64,000 bases of DNA, from contig DDPY01000025.1 in the NCBI GenBank assembly GCA_002342415.1, positions 113,148 through 177,147 of the forward strand, in the 5' to 3' direction. The position numbers were made by a program, and so were the translations under genes. A model generated the notes under the pieces. The model was not told where the DNA came from, did no database searches, and saw nothing but the letters and a program-made list of their open reading frames with translations. Source of the DNA: Prevotella sp. UBA2456 (GTDB lineage: Bacteria > Bacteroidota > Bacteroidia > Bacteroidales > Bacteroidaceae). Positions 49,714-58,299 of the stretch are shown here, piece after piece; the first letter of the stretch is position 1, and every line of letters starts with the position of its first letter.

Positions 49714-50289
49714 ATGAAGAAGTTTTTTACACTACTGATGACTGCCGTTCTGACTGTCGCCCTCACCGGTGCCCTGACGGCTTGTGACAACCGTTACCAC
49801 AACGACGACTACTACGATGCCGACGATGCCTTCGTGCTGGAGGGTTCGTGGACAGGATATATCGAGACCTATCTCTACGACCGTTTCGGATTCACGGGCA
49901 ACGACTATCGCACCACGATGTATTTTGAGCGTGAGAATGCCTATGGAGGATGGGGTTACGAGGTAGACTACAACGTTCGCAGCCGCTACGTAGACTACTA
50001 CTACTGCGAGTTCCGCTGGGAGGTCATCAACGGTAACATCCGCGTGCAGTATGCCGACAGTTGGAACAATGTCTGGATCTATCCGCGCCGACTGACTACC
50101 ACCCACTTCTCGGGAACGATGGACGACGGAACCACTCGTGACATCTACTTTGACCTTACCTACGACGGCAACTTCGACTGGGGACCCTATCTCTCACCCG
50201 CCTATCGCATACAGACACGTACTGCCGCCAGTGCTGGCTATCACGCCAGCGGCGAGTTTGCCGACATACAGAAAAAGGCTTCCCGTTGA
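49714..50289 (+). CDS. Tyr/Asp-rich lipoprotein of unknown function
   Basis: The 191-residue protein has a lipoprotein signal (MKKFFTLLMTAVLTVALTGA, then lipobox LTAC with Cys at 24). The mature part is acidic and aromatic (NRYHNDDYYDADDAF), then probably a beta-sandwich or lipocalin-like region (GSWTGYIETYLY, RTTMYFERENAYG, FSGTMDDG). I recognise no named family. The gene is monocistronic, with a strong promoter, a candidate operator and a terminator overlapping its 3' end. Confidence 0.75.
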   Translation: MKKFFTLLMTAVLTVALTGALTACDNRYHNDDYYDADDAFVLEGSWTGYIETYLYDRFGFTGNDYRTTMYFERENAYGGWGYEVDYNVRSRYVDYYYCEFRWEVINGNIRVQYADSWNNVWIYPRRLTTTHFSGTMDDGTTRDIYFDLTYDGNFDWGPYLSPAYRIQTRTAASAGYHASGEFADIQKKASR

Positions 50290-50302
50290 GGAAGCCTTTT
50301 TT
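50277..50302. terminator. Bidirectional terminator between the lipoprotein gene and htpG
   Basis: GGCTTCC (50277-50283) pairs with GGAAGCC (50290-50296), with an A run before and a T run after. The stem overlaps the last codons of the lipoprotein gene and can also end the leftward htpG transcript. Confidence 0.9.
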
Positions 50303-50328
50303 ATGCTTATTGTCTGTGGCCGATGGCC

Positions 50329-52389
50329 TTATTTGATTAAGTCCACACTGCGCTTTAGGAACTTGTCGAGAGCTTCGCCCTTCAGCATGCCGTTCTGAAG
50401 CAGTGCGAGGTCGATGAGCTGATGGATGATGTCGTTCTTGGCGGCAAAACCGTTCAGCAACTCTTCCTTCTTGTGCTTCTGCTCGTCGACAGCCTTTTCC
50501 GTCTCGGCCTTCATGTCCTTGTCGTCCTGAGTCAGCTCCTCGAGCTTCTTCTTCTCCTGTTGCTGGCGAATGGCAGCCAGTCGGGCCTCCTGGCCTTTCA
50601 GCTCTGCCTCGATGGGCTTTAGCTCCGTTGAGAGTTGAGAGTTGAGCGTTGACAAGATTTCCTTTACCAGTCGGTGGTCAGCATTGAGTACCAGATTCAG
50701 CGAGTCGGGCATCTGGGCATAGAAGTTCATGCCTTGTTGGAAACGGCTCATCTCCTTCATGCGGCGCATCCACTCGTTCTGGGTGATGACCACAGGGCGC
50801 TGGCTGTCGCCCAGGCTCTGCACCTCGACCATAAACTCCGTCTTCTCCATCTTGGGCATCTGCGAGCGGAACACTTGTGACAGATTGGCAGTCTCGTCTT
50901 CCGTGAGGTTCGATTTCGGAGCGTCGTCCTTGACGATGAGTCTGTCGATGATGTCGGCATCCACACGTGTGAAGTGACTCTTCTCAAACTTCTGTTCCAG
51001 CATCTGGATGGCGGGCACGTCGAGCTGGCCGTCGAGCAGCAGCACCGAGTATCCCTTGTCCTTGGCAGCCTGAATGTAGGAGTATTGCTCCTCCTTGTCG
51101 GTGGCGTAGAGATATACCAGCTGGTCGTTCTTGTCCTTTTGGGCTCCTTCGATAAGGGTTTTGTACTCGTCGAAGGTGAAGTGCTTGCCCTCGACATCTT
51201 TGAACAGGGCAAACTCCTTGGCGCGGTCGTAGAACGACTCCTCCGAGAGCATGCCGTAGTTGATGAACAGCTTCAGGTCGTCCCATTTCTCCTCGTACTC
51301 CTTGCGGTTCTCCTTGAAGATAGCCTGCAGGCGGTCGGCCACCTTCTTGGTGATATAGGTCGAAATCTTCTTCACCTCGCGGTCGCTTTGCAGATAGCTT
51401 CGGCTCACGTTCAGGGGAATGTCGGGTGAGTCGATGACACCATGCAGCAGCGTGAGGAATTCGGGCACGATGCCCTCCACCTGGTCGGTGACGAACACCT
51501 GGTTGCAGTAGAGCTGTATCTTGTTGCGCTGCAGGTCGATGTTCGACTTGATGCGTGGGAAGTAGAGGATACCAGTCAGATTGAACGGATAGTCCACGTT
51601 CAGGTGAATCCAGAACATCGGCTCGTCCGACATGGGGTAGAGCGTACGGTAGAACGATTTGTAGTCCTCGTCCTTCAGGCTCGACGGAGCCTTGGTCCAC
51701 AGGGGCTCCACGCTGTTGATGATGTTGTCTTCAGCGGTGTCCACCATCTCCTTCTTCTCGCTCGACCACTCTTGCTTCTTGCCGAAGGCTACGGGAACGG
51801 CCATAAACTTACAGTATTTGTTCAGCAGCTGCTCCAGACGGGCCTTCTCGAGAAACTCCTTGCAGTCGTCATCCACATAGAGGATGATGTCCGAACCGCG
51901 ATCGTCCTTCTCTGCCTCGTCAATCTCGTAGGCTGGGCTGCCGTCACAGCTCCATTTCACAGCCTTGGCACCGTCCTTATACGAGCGGGTGACAATCTCT
52001 ACCTTCTTCGATACCATGAACGAGCTGTAGAAACCCAGTCCGAAGTGTCCGATGATGCTGTTGGCATTGTCCTTGTACTTCTCCAGGAAGTCGTTCACAC
52101 CCGAGAATGCAATCTGGTTGATATACTTGTCAATCTCCTCCTCAGTCATTCCGATGCCTCGGTCAGAGATGGTGATGGTTCCCTTGTCGGCATCCAGGCT
52201 CACATGTACGGTGAGGTCGCCCAGCTCGCCCTTGAACTCACCCTGCTGGGCCAATGTCTTGAGTTTTTGTGTCGCATCGACAGCATTCGATACCATCTCG
52301 CGCAGGAAAATCTCATGGTCAGAGTAGAGAAACTTTTTGATGACGGGGAAGATGTTCTCTGTAGTAACCCCGATATTACCTTTTTGCAT
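50329..52389 (-). CDS. htpG: Molecular chaperone Hsp90 (HtpG)
   Basis: The 686-residue chaperone has the GHKL ATPase N-domain (YSDHEIFLREMVSNAVDA, DRGIGMTEEEI, IGHFGLGFYSSFMVS), the middle domain (IPLNVSRSYLQSD) and a C-terminal dimerisation domain. The region around residues 580-590 (STLNSQLSTE) is encoded by a GTTGAGA-type heptamer array that replaces or extends a linker in the C-domain. A consensus promoter lies upstream. It is single-gene and cytoplasmic. Confidence 0.98.
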   Translation of the reverse strand: MQKGNIGVTTENIFPVIKKFLYSDHEIFLREMVSNAVDATQKLKTLAQQGEFKGELGDLTVHVSLDADKGTITISDRGIGMTEEEIDKYINQIAFSGVNDFLEKYKDNANSIIGHFGLGFYSSFMVSKKVEIVTRSYKDGAKAVKWSCDGSPAYEIDEAEKDDRGSDIILYVDDDCKEFLEKARLEQLLNKYCKFMAVPVAFGKKQEWSSEKKEMVDTAEDNIINSVEPLWTKAPSSLKDEDYKSFYRTLYPMSDEPMFWIHLNVDYPFNLTGILYFPRIKSNIDLQRNKIQLYCNQVFVTDQVEGIVPEFLTLLHGVIDSPDIPLNVSRSYLQSDREVKKISTYITKKVADRLQAIFKENRKEYEEKWDDLKLFINYGMLSEESFYDRAKEFALFKDVEGKHFTFDEYKTLIEGAQKDKNDQLVYLYATDKEEQYSYIQAAKDKGYSVLLLDGQLDVPAIQMLEQKFEKSHFTRVDADIIDRLIVKDDAPKSNLTEDETANLSQVFRSQMPKMEKTEFMVEVQSLGDSQRPVVITQNEWMRRMKEMSRFQQGMNFYAQMPDSLNLVLNADHRLVKEILSTLNSQLSTELKPIEAELKGQEARLAAIRQQQEKKKLEELTQDDKDMKAETEKAVDEQKHKKEELLNGFAAKNDIIHQLIDLALLQNGMLKGEALDKFLKRSVDLIK
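50627..50654. repeat. Four GTTGAGA-type heptamers inside htpG
   Basis: Units GTTGAGA, GTTGAGA, GTTGAGC and GTTGACA, read on the coding strand as the Leu-Ser-Thr/Asn-Ser-Gln codons of the HtpG C-domain linker. Confidence 0.93.
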
Positions 52390-52440
52390 ACCTTATTTTA
52401 TTATATATGTTTGTTATTATATACGTTTGTTACTTTTGCC

Positions 52441-52471
52441 CAAAGGTAAGCAAATATCGTGCCAAAACAAA
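52441..52471 (-). promoter_or_regulatory. Promoter of htpG
   Basis: On the leftward strand TTTG (52471-52468) and TACCTTTG (52448-52441), spacing 19. An imperfect 17-base tandem repeat (52400-52432) lies in the 5' leader. Confidence 0.82.
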
Positions 52472-52472
52472 A

Positions 52473-52502
52473 GCCCTCCCAACCGTAGGCGGTCAGGAGA
52501 GC
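52473..52502 (-). terminator. Terminator of the leftward exported-protein gene
   Basis: On the leftward strand GCTCTCCTGACC and GGTTGGGAGGGC form an imperfect stem followed by a T-rich run; a T run on the other side would make it bidirectional. It abuts the htpG promoter. Confidence 0.75.
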
Positions 52503-52533
52503 TCTTTTTTTATTCTTTATGTTATCGTTCTGC

Positions 52534-53466
52534 TTATTGTACGGTGAAGTCGAAACCGAAGGGATGCTCCTTGAAAGCCTCGCTTCCCAGTCCGCCCTTA
52601 TAGAAGAAGCAGTATTCTCCAGGCTCCAGTTCGTTGGGGAAGGTCACCTCAAACGTGCTATTGTTGATTTCTTTGATTTCGAAGTCTACCATCGTTCGGT
52701 TCGAGGCATTGCTGCCCTCAAAGCCCATGATGCCATACGACATACCTTCTGGGAACAGTCTGCGTCCGCCCTTGCCGTTCTTCTTGGGCATTTTCACCTG
52801 CATCTTCACCAGCTGGAACTCGTTGGGGCTCTGGATGTTGGCCATCACAATCTGATACCAGTTGTCGGCCGATTTCTCAAAGCTGTTGTTCTCCGTCTTG
52901 GGGAAGTAGAAGCGGAATACGGGATGACGGCCGTTCTCGCCCGTCAGCTGCAGCTTCGAGGTGTGTCCGGGGAGCATGAGTTTCTTGATGTCCTTACCTG
53001 TCGACATCATGGCGATGGCACCAGCCGTAGCGGCTCCAGCCACAGCGCCCGAGGGCTTGCTGCCCGATACTGCCGAACCCACCAACAGCGCTCCGGCACC
53101 CATCGCTGCAATCGTTCCCAGATTGAAGCCCTTCGACTCCTTCTCAAACTGTGTGCGATACATCTTCTTGGGCTTGTCGCCAGTGTTCCACCAGAGGACG
53201 CCCTCATAGCCGAAGTCCGTCTTGGCAATCTTCTGCAGATAGGTAATCAGTGCGGCATCTGCTCCGGCTGCTTTCAGCTGGCGCATGTAGTTAATGTCGT
53301 ACTGGATTGTGCGCTCCGTACTGCTTTCTACGGCACCGATAATCTCTTCCGAGTTGAACCCCTCCTTCAGTAAGTCCAGAATCGTCTGATTGGTGATGGC
53401 CTCGTTTTGCGCCTGAACAGTGAAAGCAGATACCATCAGGCATAAGGTGAGAAATAGTTTTTTCAT
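52534..53466 (-). CDS. Exported protein of unknown function
   Basis: The 310-residue protein has a signal peptide (MKKLFLTLCLMVSAFTVQAQ). A helical N-terminal region follows (NQTILDLLKEGFNSEEIIGA), then a Gly/Ala-rich hydrophobic stretch that may lie in or along a membrane (TIAAMGAGALLVGSAVSG). A C-terminal beta domain ends FYKGGLGSEAFKEHPFGFDF. I do not recognise a named family. A leftward TAACTTTG box at 53505-53498 and a terminator suggest a single-gene unit. Confidence 0.7.
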   Translation of the reverse strand: MKKLFLTLCLMVSAFTVQAQNEAITNQTILDLLKEGFNSEEIIGAVESSTERTIQYDINYMRQLKAAGADAALITYLQKIAKTDFGYEGVLWWNTGDKPKKMYRTQFEKESKGFNLGTIAAMGAGALLVGSAVSGSKPSGAVAGAATAGAIAMMSTGKDIKKLMLPGHTSKLQLTGENGRHPVFRFYFPKTENNSFEKSADNWYQIVMANIQSPNEFQLVKMQVKMPKKNGKGGRRLFPEGMSYGIMGFEGSNASNRTMVDFEIKEINNSTFEVTFPNELEPGEYCFFYKGGLGSEAFKEHPFGFDFTVQ

Positions 53467-53662
53467 TTTGCTTTTCAGTTAGTGTTTATTTTGTCTGCAA
53501 AGTTAATCAATTGTCACCAACTATTCTAATGATTTTCGTTTTTTAACATTCGCCCTCGCCTAAAATACTAATAAATACTAAATATTCGGTGGACTCTGCA
53601 TGATGCCCATAAAAATAATGTAATTTTGCAGCAAAATTGAATTGGTGCCCATGTTTTAGTAT

Positions 53663-56119
53663 ATGAGTAAGTGCCTGACCTTGACGAAAAGCTCATTGAT
53701 TACCCTCATGCTGATGGTAGCGATGTACGCTATGGCTGGTCCGAAGCTTCAACGACTATTCTTTTCGTACGACGCTTCCAACGGATTGGCAGACAACAGT
53801 GCCCAGACCATCTCGTGCACCAAGACAGGCCGTATGGTCATCACCACCATCGGACACATCAACTTCTACGATGGGGAGGCGTTCACCCATATCGACCCCA
53901 AGCCCGAAGACTTGTTTCCGCTGCCCAAATACAACGGGCACTATCATCTCTACTTCGACCGCTTTCATCATATCTGGCTCAAGGACAAGAAATCGGTGAC
54001 CTGTGTCGACCTGATGACCGAGCGCTTTATTTCCAATGTCGATAGCGTCATCAAGAGTCTGGGTATGAAGCGTCCCGTCGACGATCTCTTTGCCGATGTC
54101 TACAATCACTTGTGGATGCTCTCCGGCTCCCAGCTCTATGGCATCAACGACAAGACCACCATTCCCCTGCGCCTGAAGGAGGAGTTGCATGATGTCGATG
54201 TCTACAACCACAAGCTGCTGCTCCAGTTCTATGCCAATAGCACGGTATCCGTCTACGACCTCAAAACAGGTCGTCACCAATACGATGCTACAGCCCTCGA
54301 CTCTGTGGAAGCCAGCCGCTATACACGCTCGTCGGTCATCTATCCAGACAGTAATTTCTACTATCAGATACGCAATGGCGACAAGGAGGCCATCCTGCTG
54401 CGATTCGATGTGAACACCCGCCGGTGGGAGAAAATCTTCTCCGTACCCTATCATCTCAACAATATGGTGAAGCATCGCGGGCGGCTCTATATAGCCTGCG
54501 AATACGGCTATTGGAGCTATAGTCCCGAAACGGGCGTGAAGGATCATATCGAGGAACTCTTTCTCACACATGGACGCCGACTGAATACCGATGTCAACAC
54601 CATCTGTTTCGATCGTCAGGGGGGACTCTGGTTAGGTACCGAGAAGCGCGGCCTGCTCTATTCGCGTCCCTATAAGATTCCCTTCGTCTGCTACAACTGG
54701 AACGATCCCGAATACAAGGAATATGCCCGCATGATGGACGAGCAGCTGGCTCCCGCCTCGCTGCCTCGTCACGTCAACTGCAAATATCGTGACAGCCGAG
54801 GATGGGTGTGGACGGGCACCTATACCGGCCTGGAACTGATGAAGCCCGGTACGACCAAGAAGATTGTCTTCACCCACGACGACGGACTGCTCAACGAGAT
54901 GGTTCACAGCGTCATCGAGGACAATAGTCACGACATCTGGATAGGAACCAGCTATGGATTGTCTCATTTCTATATTCGCGGCGACAGCGTACATCAGATA
55001 GAGACCTATACGGCCGCCGACAATGTACCCAACGAGTCGTTTGTCAACGGGCGTGCCCTGAAACTCAGCGACGGCACCATCGTCATGCAGACGCTCGACC
55101 ACATGGTGGCTTTCCATCCGTCCAACTTCTACGAGCAAGAAGTGAGTTCCTTCAGGCTTTATCCTAAACTTATCCGCCTGTTGGTGAATGGCCATTTCGT
55201 AGAGGCAGGCACCAAGCTTGACGGGCGCGTCATCCTGGATCGCGCCATCACTCGTGCACGCGAGCTGACAGTCAACTACAATCAGAACTCGATGTCGCTC
55301 ACTTTCTCCGGACTCAACTATATGCGTCCGGGACAGACTTACTATCGCGTCCGCGTGCGTGGTCTGGATGACGACTGGCGCGTGTTGTCCTATGCCAATA
55401 GCGACGGGCGTGTCGACAAGCGCGGACTGCTGCACTTGCCGCTGACGGGACTGCGCCCGGGAAAGTATATTGTCGATTTGCAGGCCTCGATGGTTCCCGA
55501 TGCCTGGAACGAGGAGCCCCTTTCGTGGGTAGTCAATGTCGAGCAGCCCTGGTGGCGCTCAACGGGTATCTACCTCCTGCTGGCGTTGATTATTGCGTCC
55601 GTGCTGCTTGCCAACTTCGCGTTGTTCTACCGGAACACGCGCTTGCGCTTTGTCCGTAATCAGCAGGAAGACGATTTGCTGAGGCGCATCAAGAGCTTTG
55701 CCCAGCGCTCCGACTCGCTGACGGGCGAGGTGTTGGCTCCGGCATCGGTAGGCATCGACAACAACGAGGACAGGGTAGGCGAGGGCGAGCGTCTGTTCGA
55801 CCAGGCCATGATGGAGATATTGCCTTATCTGCATGAGAATCCGAATAGTGCTATCTCCCTGCGCCAGATGTCCGCAATGGCCCGTATCGACGAGGCAACA
55901 CTCGTCGAGGTGCTGTCTGCCAATCTCTATAAGAGTCCGCGCCATCTGGCCCTGAAGCTGCGCTTGCAGGAAGCTGCCCAATTGCTGACCGAGACCAGCG
56001 AGAGCGTGGAGGATATTGCCAGCCGGTTGCGCTTCGTCACGCCCAACTATTTCATTGCCAGTTTCTATCATGTCTATCGGCAGACACCCGTAGCCTATCG
56101 GAACTCCAATGCCCGATAG
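53663..56119 (+). CDS. Membrane-spanning propeller sensor fused to an AraC-type regulator (HTCS-like without kinase)
   Basis: The 818-residue protein has an N-terminal signal or membrane segment, a periplasmic two-component-regulator propeller (about 30-530; units such as GGLWLGTEKRGL and GWVWTGTYTGLEL), a Y_Y_Y domain (about 540-630), one membrane helix (IYLLLALIIASVLLANFAL, about 634-652) and a cytoplasmic AraC-type helix-turn-helix (about 715-815, ending IASFYHVYRQTPVAYR). Hybrid two-component systems of Bacteroidota have a kinase and receiver between these parts; here both are missing. I infer direct transmembrane control of DNA binding. A TAATTTTG box lies at 53622-53629. No polysaccharide locus is adjacent. 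Confidence 0.87.
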   Translation: MSKCLTLTKSSLITLMLMVAMYAMAGPKLQRLFFSYDASNGLADNSAQTISCTKTGRMVITTIGHINFYDGEAFTHIDPKPEDLFPLPKYNGHYHLYFDRFHHIWLKDKKSVTCVDLMTERFISNVDSVIKSLGMKRPVDDLFADVYNHLWMLSGSQLYGINDKTTIPLRLKEELHDVDVYNHKLLLQFYANSTVSVYDLKTGRHQYDATALDSVEASRYTRSSVIYPDSNFYYQIRNGDKEAILLRFDVNTRRWEKIFSVPYHLNNMVKHRGRLYIACEYGYWSYSPETGVKDHIEELFLTHGRRLNTDVNTICFDRQGGLWLGTEKRGLLYSRPYKIPFVCYNWNDPEYKEYARMMDEQLAPASLPRHVNCKYRDSRGWVWTGTYTGLELMKPGTTKKIVFTHDDGLLNEMVHSVIEDNSHDIWIGTSYGLSHFYIRGDSVHQIETYTAADNVPNESFVNGRALKLSDGTIVMQTLDHMVAFHPSNFYEQEVSSFRLYPKLIRLLVNGHFVEAGTKLDGRVILDRAITRARELTVNYNQNSMSLTFSGLNYMRPGQTYYRVRVRGLDDDWRVLSYANSDGRVDKRGLLHLPLTGLRPGKYIVDLQASMVPDAWNEEPLSWVVNVEQPWWRSTGIYLLLALIIASVLLANFALFYRNTRLRFVRNQQEDDLLRRIKSFAQRSDSLTGEVLAPASVGIDNNEDRVGEGERLFDQAMMEILPYLHENPNSAISLRQMSAMARIDEATLVEVLSANLYKSPRHLALKLRLQEAAQLLTETSESVEDIASRLRFVTPNYFIASFYHVYRQTPVAYRNSNAR

Positions 56120-57312
56120 CCTACCAGCCGCCAAGTGCGTTCACCCACACCTTTATAGTAGACCAGTGCCTGATAGCGGTTCTCCGTCTGGTAGAAGCTT
56201 CCTTCCAGTCGCGGCTGGCTGCCGTCGGCCTTCACGTAGTGGTAGGAGTAGTAGCCCTGCTTCTGCATCAGCTGGGTGTAGTAGCAGCCTTTGGCTCCGT
56301 CGTAGCGCATCTTGTAGGTGTCGCGATGGTGGTCGGTGGTCCAGTGTGCGTCAATGTACAAGTCGCCTTCGTAGGGTGCCGTCAGCTGATAGTTCACCCA
56401 CACATAGTCGCAGGTATAGTCCACCTCGCGGATGTCGCTGTTGCGGATGACAAAGGCTCCGTCGGCATCCACGTCCGTCAGGTAGTTCTTGCGCACTCCT
56501 GTGGCAAAGGGCCACACCTGATAGTGTTCGCCGTCCCAGCTGATGTGCTCAATGCCCATCGTCGGGTGGCTCACGTCGAGAATCTCGTATTTATGGTATT
56601 CGTTGCCGGCATCAAAGATCAGCTGGCGGTTGTGCTCCCAGCCCAGCCCGTTCATGTTGATATAGTTGGGGCGCACGTCGCGGCGGGCAGTATCCTCGCG
56701 CCAGTTCTGCATCACGACGGTGCGCAGCTGGCTGTCCACATCGGTGACGCTCAGGTTGTTGTAGTTCACGCTCATCGACAGCTGCTGGTGGCTCACGTTG
56801 TGGTCGATGTCGGTATTGGTGGTAGCCTCCAGTCCGACGGTCATCAGCGGTTCCACCACGTAGAACTCCACTTCCAGCACGGGCTCGTCGCCCTGATCCT
56901 CGTTGTAGACGGTCAGTCGGTAGTTGCCGCTCATCTTCAGCCGGCACCGCTCGTTGGGAATAGTCAGCTGGTAGTGGGTATAGAGCACGGTGGTGTTGAT
57001 GCTGTTCTGATAGTCCTCGATGGGGTTGCCGTTGAATCCTTCCAGCCAGTCGCTCTCGAAGAGGGCGTCGCTCACCGTCCAGTCGGCTTCGCAGTGCTCC
57101 AGGCGATAGACGAATCGGTGATACTGGTGCGACAGCTCGTCGAAACCTATCTTCAGTCGGTCGCCGCGTCCCATCTCCATCACGGGTCGGTTCAGCCAGT
57201 CGCCGTTGACGATGCTGGTGAGCGAGCGCACATTCGGCACGAAGATGCGGTTGGCAGCGCGGCAGCCGATGGTGGCGGCCAGCAGGCAGGTGATGACGAA
57301 GAGTCTTCTCAT
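56095..57312 (-). CDS. DUF5103 exported protein
   Basis: From ATG 57312 (overlapping the prmA stop by 4 bases) the product has 405 residues. It has a signal peptide (MRRLFVITCLLAATIGCRAA; the Cys may be a weak lipobox). Several beta domains follow, with DUF5103 landmarks RVYRLEHC-like VYRLEHCEADWTVSD, ESDWLEGFNG and VNYQLTAPYEGDLYIDA. The family is confined to Bacteroidota and is thought to be envelope-associated. Its 3' end overlaps the convergent AraC-regulator gene by 25 bases. Confidence 0.85.
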   Translation of the reverse strand: MRRLFVITCLLAATIGCRAANRIFVPNVRSLTSIVNGDWLNRPVMEMGRGDRLKIGFDELSHQYHRFVYRLEHCEADWTVSDALFESDWLEGFNGNPIEDYQNSINTTVLYTHYQLTIPNERCRLKMSGNYRLTVYNEDQGDEPVLEVEFYVVEPLMTVGLEATTNTDIDHNVSHQQLSMSVNYNNLSVTDVDSQLRTVVMQNWREDTARRDVRPNYINMNGLGWEHNRQLIFDAGNEYHKYEILDVSHPTMGIEHISWDGEHYQVWPFATGVRKNYLTDVDADGAFVIRNSDIREVDYTCDYVWVNYQLTAPYEGDLYIDAHWTTDHHRDTYKMRYDGAKGCYYTQLMQKQGYYSYHYVKADGSQPRLEGSFYQTENRYQALVYYKGVGERTWRLVGYRALEFR

Positions 57313-58175
57313 AGCTTCTTGCGGAATAGCAGGCACGCCCATTCTCCGTCGTGCCGTTGTTGTTGCAGTTCGAGTCCCAGACGCTGTGCGTGCTCGCAGA
57401 GCTGATGGCAGTCTTGCTGATAGAATCCGCTCAGGACGAGTCGCGCGTCAGGAACCATTACGCGTGCAAATTGCTCCATGTCCTGCAGCAGGATGTTGCG
57501 GTTGATGTTGGCCATCACGAGGTCGAAAGGCCCGATGTCGGTACGGTCGAGTAGGGTAGCGTCGCCGTGCAGCTCTGTCATCCGCTCGTCCACGTGGTTG
57601 ATGACGGCATTGTGGCGGCAGTTGTCCACGCTCCACTCGTCGATGTCGTAGGCGGTGCAGCTGTCAGCGCTCAGCTTGAGCGCACAGATGCCTAAGATGC
57701 CCGTCCCGCATCCGCAGTCGAGCACGCGCTTGCCGGCAACGGGAATGTCGAGCAGCGTGGCACAGATCATGCGGGTGGTCTCGTGGCTGCCGGTGCCGAA
57801 GGCCAGACGGGCATCAATCTCTATCGCGATGGGGTAGTGGGCAAGGTCTGTGCCTCCCGTGTGGCGTCCGTCGTGTATCACTATCTGTTCGGCAACCACG
57901 ATGGGCTCGAATCCTTCCTGCTCCCACTGCTCGTTCCAGTCGCGGTCTTCAGCCTCGCGTACATTATATGTAATACGGGTGTGGTCGAAGGGGAAGCCTT
58001 CGAGGGCTGCGTCCAGCGCCGGTTGGTCGAAGAGCGACTGCTGCACGTAGCCTGTCAGCCCGTCGGCGGTCTCCTCGAAAGTCTCGAATCCTGCCTCTCC
58101 GGCCAGCGCCGACAGCAGGTCTTGTGCGTCCTGTGAACAGGGCTCAATGGTGAATGATACTTCGAAATACTTCAT
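57309..58175 (-). CDS. prmA: Ribosomal protein L11 methyltransferase
   Basis: PrmA trimethylates lysines and the N-terminus of L11. The 288 residues have an N-terminal substrate-recognition domain and a SAM-binding core with motif I VLDCGCGTGILGICALKL, preceded by RLAFGTGSHETTRM and followed by VMANINRNIL (the NPP-like motif). It is the first gene of a two-gene leftward unit with DUF5103 and is divergent from the Tyr/Gly-rich protein gene. Confidence 0.96.
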   Translation of the reverse strand: MKYFEVSFTIEPCSQDAQDLLSALAGEAGFETFEETADGLTGYVQQSLFDQPALDAALEGFPFDHTRITYNVREAEDRDWNEQWEQEGFEPIVVAEQIVIHDGRHTGGTDLAHYPIAIEIDARLAFGTGSHETTRMICATLLDIPVAGKRVLDCGCGTGILGICALKLSADSCTAYDIDEWSVDNCRHNAVINHVDERMTELHGDATLLDRTDIGPFDLVMANINRNILLQDMEQFARVMVPDARLVLSGFYQQDCHQLCEHAQRLGLELQQQRHDGEWACLLFRKKL

Positions 58176-58212
58176 TTGATAATGTTAAATTTGAGTGCAA
58201 ATATACAAAAAA

Positions 58213-58249
58213 TAGGGAAAAACCTATCACTTCTTAGGGTTTTTCCCTA
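58213..58249. promoter_or_regulatory. 12-bp inverted repeat overlapping a promoter (candidate operator)
   Basis: TAGGGAAAAACC (58213-58224) is perfectly complementary to GGTTTTTCCCTA (58238-58249) across 13 bases. The right arm overlaps the TAATTTTG box at 58248-58255. It lies between prmA and the divergent exported-protein gene. A second TAATTTTG is at 58271-58278. Confidence 0.65.
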
Positions 58250-58299
58250 ATTTTGCAGTGAAATTAGTGTTAATTTTGCATCGTGAACCAATAAACATA

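Noticed and set aside
52400..52438. Rightward TACTTTTG box in the htpG leader as a promoter
   Set aside because: No rightward gene or transcript unit follows; it lies in a small AT-rich tandem repeat.
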